Source of the DNA: Candidatus Kuenenia stuttgartensis
GTDB lineage: Bacteria; Planctomycetota; Planctomycetia; Isosphaerales; Isosphaeraceae
Length of the DNA stretch: 6,082 nt
Assembly (NCBI GenBank): GCA_945874095.1
Contig: CAMCFM010000297.1
Location: forward strand, 1-6,082
Direction of reading: 5' to 3'
In this document: in pieces, positions 1 to 5,721 of the stretch
How positions within the stretch are numbered: the first letter of the stretch is position 1
How the letters are laid out: each line of letters opens with the position of its first letter
Position numbers and translations under genes: made by a program
Notes under the pieces: generated by a model
What the model was told of the DNA's origin: nothing
Databases searched by the model: none
The model's input: the letters and a program-made list of their open reading frames with translations, nothing else

Positions 1-1045
1 AGCCCTGCTCCCGCCGGTGCGTGCAGTCCGGGAACTTGCAATGCGGAATCCAGGGCCTGAATTCAATGAACTCGCCCTCAATTTCACGAGGCGGAATCTC
101 CCAGAGCTCAAATTGACGCAACCCCGGAGTATCAATCACCATCCCTCCAGACGCCAGCTGAATCAGCTCGGCCGTGGTTGTGGTGTGCTTGCCTTTGAAT
201 GTCCACGTGGAAACCTCTCGGACCCGTAAATTCAGGCCCGGCTCAATGGCGTTCAAAAGCGAACTTTTGCCCACGCCTGACTGTCCTGAAAATGCCGTAA
301 TCCCGCGCTGGACAATCGCTCGCAGACGCTCCACTCCCTGGCCAGTCGTTATGCTTGTTGCCAGTGTCTCATACCCAAGCTGTGCATAAAGCCCAATCAC
401 CCACTGGGCTTGTCCCATATCCGCCAGATCTGACTTGTTAAAGATCAAAATCGGCCGCACTCCACCCCTCTGCGCCGCCACCAGATAACGATCAATTAAG
501 GCTGGCTTGATGCCCGGCTCTTCAAAGCCACTCACAATCAGAATCTGATCAATATTGGCAGCAATCAGGTGCCCACGACGCCTGTAACCTCTCATCAAGG
601 TCCCATGGCGCGGCTCAATCTGTTCAATCCAGCCCGACCCGTCCGGCTCAGGCCGAATCCAGACCCGATCGCCTACCGCCACCGGATTACGCTGGTCGAT
701 AGACATTGTTTTCAGGATTCTTCGTACCTGACATTTAAACCGTGTCCCATCGTCAGCTACAACCGTGGTATGTAACCCCTGAACACGCAGGATTGTGCCC
801 TGACGGCAATGGGTCACATCGACGCTTCGATTGTTTGAGCCTCGACGAAGTCCAGAGTCGCTTGAAATTTGATCTTTGACGATCGTTCGATACCGTGAAA
901 GTTCGCCCTTGGCACGAACCCTCTCTGTGCCCACGATGTCGGCGGATAAAGACGGATCGTTTTTAAATTCACGAGTCAGATTATTGTCGCGTGTACGCTT
1001 CTGGCGATTCTTGCGAAACTGGACTCTGACTTTTTTCTTGGCCAT
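1..1045 (-). CDS. rsgA: RsgA, ribosome small-subunit-dependent GTPase (3' end cut by window edge)
   Basis: RsgA (YjeQ/EngC) is a circularly permuted GTPase that binds the 30S subunit late in its assembly and checks the decoding centre. 348 residues are visible. After a Lys/Arg-rich leader (1-20, MAKKKVRVQFRKNRQKRTR) and a variable stretch comes an OB-fold region (about 80-145). The GTPase motifs then run in permuted order: G4 NKSD (203-206), G1/P-loop GQSGVGKS (254-261), a Thr run at 288-291 suiting G2, and G3 DTPG (305-308). The zinc knuckle starts with CKFPDCTH (336-343). Its last Cys should lie just beyond base 1, so only a few dozen residues are probably missing. The ATG at 1045 is preferred because it starts the basic leader. 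An in-frame ATG at 1081 would add 12 residues, and neither has a strong Shine-Dalgarno sequence. The gene lies 149 bp downstream of the ArsR-type gene on the same strand; I saw no clear promoter in that gap. Confidence 0.96.
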   Translation of the reverse strand, partial: MAKKKVRVQFRKNRQKRTRDNNLTREFKNDPSLSADIVGTERVRAKGELSRYRTIVKDQISSDSGLRRGSNNRSVDVTHCRQGTILRVQGLHTTVVADDGTRFKCQVRRILKTMSIDQRNPVAVGDRVWIRPEPDGSGWIEQIEPRHGTLMRGYRRRGHLIAANIDQILIVSGFEEPGIKPALIDRYLVAAQRGGVRPILIFNKSDLADMGQAQWVIGLYAQLGYETLATSITTGQGVERLRAIVQRGITAFSGQSGVGKSSLLNAIEPGLNLRVREVSTWTFKGKHTTTTAELIQLASGGMVIDTPGLRQFELWEIPPREIEGEFIEFRPWIPHCKFPDCTHRREQG

Positions 1046-1186
1046 TTGGTTCGCGATGCTCAGGTTGAAATCGAGTTCCATCCATAGAATGCCAAAACCC
1101 TTCGCCACACTGGCAAGGGCTTGGTGAATGGGGCTGGCCTGCAATGATTCCGCAGGACGACCGCAATGGTGACATTTGAATTATGG

Positions 1187-1214
1187 GAGCCAGGTCAACC
1201 TTTGAGCCAGGTCA
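1187..1214. repeat. 11-bp direct repeat across the regulator stop codon
   Basis: The 11-mer GAGCCAGGTCA occurs at 1187-1197 and again at 1204-1214, a period of 17 bp. On the minus strand the first copy met lies in the last codons of the ArsR-type gene, and the second contains its TGA stop. It may be a small tandem duplication that reshaped the C-terminus. No function is evident. Confidence 0.5.
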
Positions 1215-1707
1215 GCGACTTCACCGTATGGGCCAACAGTCGACCTTCTTCAGTCAATGCATACACATTATTCTTGCCTTCGCGGCGTGGCTCGATCAAT
1301 CGGCCGTCGCGCAGTTTCGCCAGGTGGTGACTCACCGCTGGCTGACTCTGTCCACCAAGTTCGTCGCAGATGGCCCCGACATTATGCTCAGAATCGGCCA
1401 GTAACAGAAGGATCTGCAAGCGTGTCGGGTCAGAAACCTGTTTCAGCAGGTTCGAAGCCCTCCGTACACCAACCACTGTAAAAGAAGCTTTCGAAGCAGA
1501 CGCTTTCGATGATCCATTCGTGCGACGCTTGACCACCGCTGCACGCTTCGGAGCAGACTTGCTGGTCGCTTTACTGACGACCTTGCTGGACTTCACCGAC
1601 TTAAGCGATTTACTGGCAGATTTTCGTGAATCTGCCAAAGACTCGCGTGAATCACTGCGAGATGCGGTGCGGGACTTGACTGTTCGGCTCGATTTGGCGG
1701 GTGGCAT
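1195..1707 (-). CDS. ArsR/SmtB-type winged-helix regulator with long Ser/Lys/Arg-rich N-terminal tail
   Basis: A predicted DNA-binding transcriptional regulator of 170 residues. Residues 1-74 are low-complexity: by my count 21 Ser, 13 Lys and 8 Arg, with only three acidic residues. Residues 82-170 form an ArsR-type winged helix: a first helix ending in SDPTRLQILLLL (92-103), a recognition-helix segment QSQPAVSHHLAKLRDGRLI (120-138), and a beta-wing REGKNNVYALTEEG (142-155). The metal-site motif ELCVCDL of classical ArsR/SmtB sensors is absent: the equivalent stretch GAICDELGG has one Cys, so metal sensing is doubtful. The ATG at 1707 is preferred, with AGGA eight bases upstream. The frame continues upstream to a TTG at 1791, but that TTG is part of a -35-like hexamer and the added residues do not look like family sequence. 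Ligand and targets are unknown; autoregulation is suggested by the palindrome at 1839-1858. Confidence 0.88.
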   Translation of the reverse strand: MPPAKSSRTVKSRTASRSDSRESLADSRKSASKSLKSVKSSKVVSKATSKSAPKRAAVVKRRTNGSSKASASKASFTVVGVRRASNLLKQVSDPTRLQILLLLADSEHNVGAICDELGGQSQPAVSHHLAKLRDGRLIEPRREGKNNVYALTEEGRLLAHTVKSLTWLKG

Positions 1708-1762
1708 GGTGGGAATCCTGAAGCCAAAAGAAAATCCATTAGGAGATCGGCTGGAGTATCCA

Positions 1763-1791
1763 ACATTAAGGTATTGACGCTTGCTTGTCAA
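1763..1791 (-). promoter_or_regulatory. Candidate sigma70-type promoter for the ArsR-type gene
   Basis: On the minus strand a perfect -35 hexamer TTGACA (1791-1786) is followed, after 17 bp, by a poor -10 hexamer TAATGT (1768-1763). Transcription would start near 1755 and leave a leader of about 50 nt before the ATG at 1707. The weak -10 match keeps confidence low. The TATAAT at 1861-1856 is a competing candidate. Confidence 0.35.
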
Positions 1792-1838
1792 TTTATACGT
1801 TGAAAAAACTAAAAAACATATTACGATCCTTTTTGGTG

Positions 1839-1858
1839 AATCATATCATGATACGATT
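1839..1858. promoter_or_regulatory. Near-perfect 20-bp palindrome, candidate regulator operator
   Basis: The sequence AATCATATCATGATACGATT is an inverted repeat in which nine of ten base pairs match. It lies upstream of the ArsR-type gene in an AT-rich stretch. On the minus strand it overlaps a perfect TATAAT (1861-1856), so a bound protein would cover the -10 region and likely start site of a promoter reading into the regulator. No convincing -35 lies 16-18 bp upstream of that TATAAT. ArsR-family dimers typically bind AT-rich imperfect dyads of this sort near their own promoters; assigning this site to the neighbouring regulator is inference. Confidence 0.5.
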
Positions 1859-1880
1859 ATATATACCCAAAAACTGCTCC

Positions 1881-1921
1881 GGCCATGGGTTCGTTTGAAT
1901 CAACGAATTTTCCCGATGGCC
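1881..1921 (-). terminator. Imperfect 41-nt hairpin downstream of the epimerase gene
   Basis: The outer arms GGCCAT/ATGGCC (6 bp) are followed inward by GGG/CCC and TTCGTT/AACGAA, interrupted by a one-base and a short T-run bulge, with loop TGAATC. Read on the minus strand it lies about 30 bp past the epimerase stop codon and is followed 7 bases later by TTTTT. It could terminate the epimerase transcript ahead of the regulator promoter, but the distance between stem and T-run is longer than in a canonical intrinsic terminator. Confidence 0.35.
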
Positions 1922-1953
1922 TGAACAGCAATTTTTGTGGTCACTTAAGTCTG

Positions 1954-2934
1954 TCAGACGGCAAGGTCTGACAAATCCAGCTTACCGGCCGCTTGAAGCG
2001 CCTTAAACCGATCCACCGACCAGCGAATGCCTTCAACCAATGATGTCAGAGGAAGTGGCCCAAAGGTGGCCTGAAGCCGGCTGTCGTCGAGGCTTGGAGC
2101 GATCGGGAGCTGTCTCGTTCCGTGAGTCACCAGCCCGGCGGCCTCCGGAATCGCTTCTTCAAGGGCTCGAACGAAATCCGAGATCTCCGTCACCCGGCCT
2201 CGCAGATTAAACACATCAGCCCCTTCAAACGGACGTTCCAGAGCGGCCAGAAACGTGGCCGCCACATCGGAAACATATTGCAGGTCTTGGAGACCACCGT
2301 AAGTGATGTTGTATTTCTGGCCAATGGCAGCCGACTTCACAGCTTTTGTCGGCTCGCTGGTCATGCCAAAGTCGCGGCCAACGCCGTAAACTGTCCATGG
2401 ACGCAACCCTACGCTGGTCACGCCTGAATCTGACCAGTAAACGCGAGCGTTTTGCTCGTTGCAGACTTTGAACGCCCCATAGTGCGTCTGTGGAAGCAGT
2501 TGAACATCGTCGGCAAGGCTCTCGCCCAGATCGCCCGATGGGGGTAGCCCGTGAACCGCTGCCGAACTGGCATAAACGACCCGTTTGACTTGATCTTTAC
2601 GAGCCGCTGCGGCTTCAAAAACGGCCAGAGTCCCAATCACGTTGACCATCGCCCCACGAATCGGGTTCGACCGGCAGGCAGGGGTCTGAAGACCGGCCAA
2701 GTGCATGATATGCGTCGCACCAACTTGATCCACTGCCTCGAGAACGGCCTTGGCGTCTGAAACATCGCCCTGCAAAGGATGGATCCTGCTCTTGGCGGAT
2801 TCGTCCAACAGAAGGTCAATTCTGTGCCAATCTTCGGCAATATCGTAAATCCAGATCTCTCCGCCACGATCCACCACATGCTTTGTAATCCAGGCCCCGA
2901 TGCAGCCATATCCACCCGTCATAAGAATTTTCAT
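1954..2934 (-). CDS. NAD-dependent epimerase/dehydratase family protein (extended SDR)
   Basis: A complete 326-residue cytosolic protein of the extended short-chain dehydrogenase/reductase family, which oxidises, epimerises or dehydrates sugars, often nucleotide sugars, using bound NAD(P). Visible motifs: the Rossmann loop GGYGCIG (7-13, GxxGxxG), Asp31 at the end of beta-2 which suggests NAD over NADP, GDVSD (56-60), the HLAG segment (78-81), the active-site YASSA (121-125), and the catalytic pair Tyr152/Lys156 in HYGAFK. RPWTVYGVGR (178-187) is the usual substrate-side motif. Length fits the family. The exact substrate cannot be read from sequence. The start is ATG at 2934, with a weak GGATGA about 12-16 bases upstream. 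The gene is divergent from the nickel-transport operon and probably independent of it. Confidence 0.9.
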   Translation of the reverse strand: MKILMTGGYGCIGAWITKHVVDRGGEIWIYDIAEDWHRIDLLLDESAKSRIHPLQGDVSDAKAVLEAVDQVGATHIMHLAGLQTPACRSNPIRGAMVNVIGTLAVFEAAAARKDQVKRVVYASSAAVHGLPPSGDLGESLADDVQLLPQTHYGAFKVCNEQNARVYWSDSGVTSVGLRPWTVYGVGRDFGMTSEPTKAVKSAAIGQKYNITYGGLQDLQYVSDVAATFLAALERPFEGADVFNLRGRVTEISDFVRALEEAIPEAAGLVTHGTRQLPIAPSLDDSRLQATFGPLPLTSLVEGIRWSVDRFKALQAAGKLDLSDLAV

Positions 2935-3028
2935 CGTCTGTTTTTCATCCGTTCGAATGCTTGAATTGTGGTGAGCGTAGTTTTTGGAAGGCTTGAATCA
3001 ATCTAGCAAATGACTAACCTCGATACTA

Positions 3029-3053
3029 GAACCGATCTCGTGTTTTTCGGTTC
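3029..3053. repeat. 7-bp inverted repeat in the divergent intergenic region
   Basis: GAACCGA (3029-3035) and TCGGTTC (3047-3053) are perfect complements separated by 11 bases. The element lies about 40 bp upstream of the NikR-like dyad and about 100 bp upstream of the epimerase start. It could be a second regulator site or a hairpin. There is no T-run after it on the plus strand, so it is not a typical terminator. Confidence 0.4.
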
Positions 3054-3090
3054 CAACCATGCTCTGAATCGTCTGAAATCCAGTCAAATC

Positions 3091-3118
3091 GTATTACGAA
3101 CTTGAAAATTCTTCATAC
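3091..3118 (+). promoter_or_regulatory. NikR-type operator upstream of the nickel ECF transporter operon
   Basis: Half-sites GTATTA (3091-3096) and TCATAC (3113-3118) are separated by exactly 16 bp. This matches the NikR consensus GTATGA-N16-TCATAC with one mismatch. The inner flank CGAA next to the left half-site also matches the Escherichia coli nik operator as I recall it. NikR is a nickel-loaded ribbon-helix-helix tetramer that represses nickel uptake genes. The dyad overlaps the -35 hexamer of the predicted nik promoter, a sensible position for repression. nikR itself is not in this window. Confidence 0.78.
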
Positions 3119-3130
3119 GCAGACTAAAAT
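3102..3130 (+). promoter_or_regulatory. Predicted sigma70-type promoter of the nikMN-nikQ-nikO operon
   Basis: -35 TTGAAA (3102-3107) and -10 TAAAAT (3125-3130) are each a 5/6 match to consensus, with the optimal 17-bp spacer. The start would fall near 3137, giving a leader of about 59 nt before the nikMN ATG. The -35 lies wholly inside the NikR-like dyad. The leader holds no cobalamin (B12-box) riboswitch signature that I can see. Confidence 0.65.
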
Positions 3131-3195
3131 TTCATGACGAACCCGTTCAATTCATCGCAATTCAGTCCAAGCCATTTACAGAACAGGCAGCGCTC

Positions 3196-4179
3196 ATGCA
3201 TATCTCTGACGGAGTATTGTCAGGTTCAGTCAGCGCAGCCTGTGGAATTGCTGCCGTAGCAGGATGTTCGATCTGCGTTCGCCGATTTCGCCAGACAGCC
3301 TTGCCTGAAGATACGCCCCGCATGGGCCTGGTGGCTGCCTTTATTTTCGCGGCCCAGATGGTCAACTTTCCACTCGGTTTTGCACCAGTTTCAGGCCACC
3401 TGATGGGCGGAACTCTGGCCGCAGCTCTGCTCGGCCCCTGGGGCGGCGGGCTCGCGATGGCTTCCGTTCTGATCGTTCAGGCCGTGCTTATGGGCGATGG
3501 AGCTTTGACAGCTCTGGGTGCCAACTGGCTGAACATGGGATTGATCGGCTCTGTCGGGTCCGCTTCGATTCTGGCCTTTCTCAAGCGAACTGGCTCCGGA
3601 CGTATGGGCATGATCACCTCCACCATGCTGGCCGCCTGGTTCTCAGTCATCGTATCAGCCGCAGCTTTCACGATAGAACTAGCGTGTTCATCAGGGTTTG
3701 GCAGTTTTGGAAAAGTGCTGACATGGATGATTCTGGTCCATTCCGTCATCGCCGTGGGCGAGGCCCTGATCACCGGAATGGTTCTGCGAGGCGTGGTCTG
3801 GTCGAGGCCTGATTTCCTCTATTCCGAACTTCAGCCCAACCAGTCCATCACCATACGTCACAGGCTCGGCTGGCTGGCCGGCGGCTTAATGATCTCGGCA
3901 GCGGTGGTCGTCCTGCTGGCCCCTCTGGCATCAGAGTATCCGGACGGACTCGAATTTATTGGCCAAAAGTTCGGTTTTCTGGCGGAAACGGAGGCCACGT
4001 ATCAAGCCCCTCTACCGGACTACACCCTCCCAGGAATGCCTGAAGGACGCTGGTCCACTGTGGTAGCAGGACTCTTGGGCACCGCAATTGTTTTTATCGG
4101 CGGCTTGTTCTTCTCACGCAGTGTCTCAGGCTCAAAGACGTTTAGCCATAACGACATGGCTCAGAATCAGGTCTCATGA
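3196..4179 (+). CDS. nikM: NikMN: fused ECF nickel transporter substrate-binding and PDGLE subunits
   Basis: Inner-membrane substrate-specificity (S) component of a group I ECF transporter for Ni2+ (or Co2+), 327 residues. It starts MHISDGVL, the CbiM/NikM signature. In this family the N-terminal amine, His2 and a conserved His near position 67 bind the metal; here they are Met1, His2 and His68 in FPLGFAPVSGHLMGG. Hydrophobic segments lie near 8-28, 43-62, 69-100, 106-128, 138-163 and 172-198, forming the CbiM core. A further helix (224-246), an extracytoplasmic PDGLE motif (SEYPDGLE, 246-253) and a last helix (286-308) form the NikN-like domain, usually a separate or fused partner. Fusion with PDGLE, plus the upstream NikR-like site, favours nickel over cobalt. 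The Met1-His2 requirement fixes the start at 3196; the Shine-Dalgarno is weak (AGG about 10 bases upstream). It overlaps nikQ by ATGA. Confidence 0.93.
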   Translation: MHISDGVLSGSVSAACGIAAVAGCSICVRRFRQTALPEDTPRMGLVAAFIFAAQMVNFPLGFAPVSGHLMGGTLAAALLGPWGGGLAMASVLIVQAVLMGDGALTALGANWLNMGLIGSVGSASILAFLKRTGSGRMGMITSTMLAAWFSVIVSAAAFTIELACSSGFGSFGKVLTWMILVHSVIAVGEALITGMVLRGVVWSRPDFLYSELQPNQSITIRHRLGWLAGGLMISAAVVVLLAPLASEYPDGLEFIGQKFGFLAETEATYQAPLPDYTLPGMPEGRWSTVVAGLLGTAIVFIGGLFFSRSVSGSKTFSHNDMAQNQVS

Positions 4180-4844
4180 AACCGGCCCTCCAGACATTGC
4201 CATTGAACGATTCTGAACCGGGGTCATCTGTCACTAAAAAGTGGCCCGTCTGGGTCATTGCTGGCTGGGTTTTGATCGTCGCCCTGACTCCGATCACAGC
4301 CACAGGCTGGCTTGCGGTTGAAAGCCTTTTGCTGCTCTTCGCAATGGGCTTTTTTCGGATTGATCCGATCCGCATGTGGTCTCGCTGGAAGGGTTTATTG
4401 ATCACCATCCTGTTTCTGGCCAGTTTTGTGGCGATCGGGCATCCGCTCAGGTCAAAAGTCGGCTGGCTGATACTGATGATGGGTATTGTGGTCAAAAACG
4501 GTCTCCTGTTTGGAACAGTAGCGGCACTGTCGGAAAAGCTCGGGCAGTTGGCGATCCTTCAGCAATTGGGCCGAATGGGATTACCCAAAGAACTTCTTAC
4601 GACGATTTCTCTGATGGCCCGATATGGCCCGCTCCTGCATGATCAAGGGCACAGGATGCGTCGGGCACGGCAATCGAGAATGGTGCGTCAGTCCGTGCCG
4701 GGTTTGTGGCTGGTTCAGTCAGGTGGATTGTCTACACTGTTGGTAAGAAGCCTTGAGCGAGCCGAACGGCTTAACGATGCCATGCTATCGCGTGGCTGGC
4801 AAAGCGGCTCGACTGCGTTACAATCTGATCACAAAGACGCCTGA
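4176..4844 (+). CDS. nikQ: NikQ/CbiQ: transmembrane coupling (T) component of the ECF nickel transporter
   Basis: EcfT-type subunit that links the substrate-binding membrane protein to the ATPase, 222 residues. Hydrophobic helices lie near 25-41, 44-61, 73-90 and 95-116. A cytoplasmic helical region follows, with the two Ala-Arg-Gly-type coupling motifs of the family: ARQ (164-166, in RMRRARQSRM) and SRG (205-207, in ERLNDAMLSRGW). The ERAERLNDAMLSRGW ending is typical of CbiQ. In the first motif Gln replaces the usual small residue. The N-terminus (residues 1-22) is polar and lacks the DPRxK-type motif common in CbiQ, so the protein is at the short end of the family. The ATG at 4176 overlaps the nikMN stop by four bases (ATGA), indicating translational coupling; a weak CAGG lies eight bases upstream. 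Confidence 0.9.
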   Translation: MKPALQTLPLNDSEPGSSVTKKWPVWVIAGWVLIVALTPITATGWLAVESLLLLFAMGFFRIDPIRMWSRWKGLLITILFLASFVAIGHPLRSKVGWLILMMGIVVKNGLLFGTVAALSEKLGQLAILQQLGRMGLPKELLTTISLMARYGPLLHDQGHRMRRARQSRMVRQSVPGLWLVQSGGLSTLLVRSLERAERLNDAMLSRGWQSGSTALQSDHKDA

Positions 4845-4875
4845 CCCAAACTCGATTTTCGAGAGCAGCACCGCA

Positions 4876-5721
4876 TTGAACACGACCAGCGACCCTCAGG
4901 CGACCGATGCGATCCGACTGGCGAGTCTCTCCTATAGATACTCCGACGGCGTGACCGCATTAAACGACCTCAGTCTTACGATTTATCGAGGCCAGACCGT
5001 CGCCTTGGTCGGCCCGAACGGAGCCGGTAAAACCACGCTTTTGCTGCACTTGAACGGGATTTTCCCACAAGCCAAGGCCGGTTGGCTGGCGTCGATCAGT
5101 CACGGGCACAACCATTCAGGGCAGGGGGCTGACAAGCCTGTTGTAGCCTCTGACCAAGCAGGAGTTTGGGTGGAAGGCTTGAAGGTTTCCCCAAAAACGG
5201 CTCCTGAGATCAGACGCAGGGTAGGGCTCCTGTTTCAGGACCCTGACGACCAGCTTTTTGCGATGACAGTCAGAGAGGATGTAGCCTTTGGCCCGATCAA
5301 TCATGGAATGGATCGCAAATCGGCCTTGATCTGGGCCGATCAATGTCTGGCCCAGGTGGGACTTGAGCATGTAGCCCAGAGGCCTCCGCATCACTTGAGC
5401 TTTGGGGAACGCAAACGGGTGTGTCTGGCCGGAGTTTTGGCCTGTAAACCAAGTGTCCTGATCATGGACGAACCGACAGCCAACCTCGACCCCCGAGCCA
5501 GACGCCGGTTCCTGAGTCTGATTTCATCATTAAATATGACCAAACTGATTGCCACGCATGATCTTGAGATGGTGCTGGAAATCTGCGACAGGGTGCTCTT
5601 ATTGGACGGTGGCCGATTGATCGCTGACGGCTCACCGGTTGAATTATTGTCAAACAAAGAACTGGTAGAAGCCCACGGGCTGGAAGTACCACCAAGCCTG
5701 GCAGGACGGAATCAAGGTTAG
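4876..5721 (+). CDS. nikO: NikO/CbiO: ATP-binding subunit of the ECF nickel transporter
   Basis: Cytoplasmic ABC ATPase that powers the importer, 281 residues from the chosen start. Motifs: Walker A GPNGAGKTT (46-54), Q-loop in LLFQDPDDQLF (Gln121), followed by TVREDVAFGP (131-140, characteristic of CbiO/NikO), signature LSFGE (174-178), Walker B VLIMDEP (194-200, catalytic Glu199), D-loop NLD (203-205) and switch His228. All residues needed for ATP hydrolysis are present. Between Walker A and the Q-loop there is a segment longer than I expect, with HGHNH (76-80). The start is uncertain: no ATG lies between the nikQ stop and the ABC core. TTG at 4876 (31 bp after nikQ, GAGAG about 11-15 bases upstream) starts just before the first strand. 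An in-frame ATG at 4777 would add 33 residues but overlap nikQ by 68 bp; a TTG at 4753 overlaps further. Confidence 0.9.
   Translation: MNTTSDPQATDAIRLASLSYRYSDGVTALNDLSLTIYRGQTVALVGPNGAGKTTLLLHLNGIFPQAKAGWLASISHGHNHSGQGADKPVVASDQAGVWVEGLKVSPKTAPEIRRRVGLLFQDPDDQLFAMTVREDVAFGPINHGMDRKSALIWADQCLAQVGLEHVAQRPPHHLSFGERKRVCLAGVLACKPSVLIMDEPTANLDPRARRRFLSLISSLNMTKLIATHDLEMVLEICDRVLLLDGGRLIADGSPVELLSNKELVEAHGLEVPPSLAGRNQG

Noticed and set aside
876..1127. Plus-strand open frame across the rsgA start.
   Set aside because: It is a shadow of rsgA, whose permuted GTPase motifs are unambiguous on the minus strand.
1370..1777. A 135-codon open frame on the plus strand opposite the ArsR-type gene.
   Set aside because: It lies antisense to the well-supported winged-helix gene. 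Its sequence is a shadow of the Ser/Lys/Arg codons, with no recognisable domain or ribosome binding site.
1708..1791. A TTG start that would lengthen the ArsR-type protein by 28 residues.
   Set aside because: The TTG is the first half of a TTGACA -35-like hexamer, and the ATG at 1707 has an AGGA at good spacing.
1953..1972. A 7-bp hairpin (GTCAGAC/GTCTGAC) spanning the epimerase stop codon.
   Set aside because: It lies mostly inside the coding end and has no following T-run on the minus strand, so it does not qualify as an intrinsic terminator.
3131..3195. A possible cobalamin or metal riboswitch in the nikMN leader.
   Set aside because: The predicted leader is only about 59 nt. I find no B12-box-like sequence and no set of conserved stems; the NikR-like dyad explains the regulation better.
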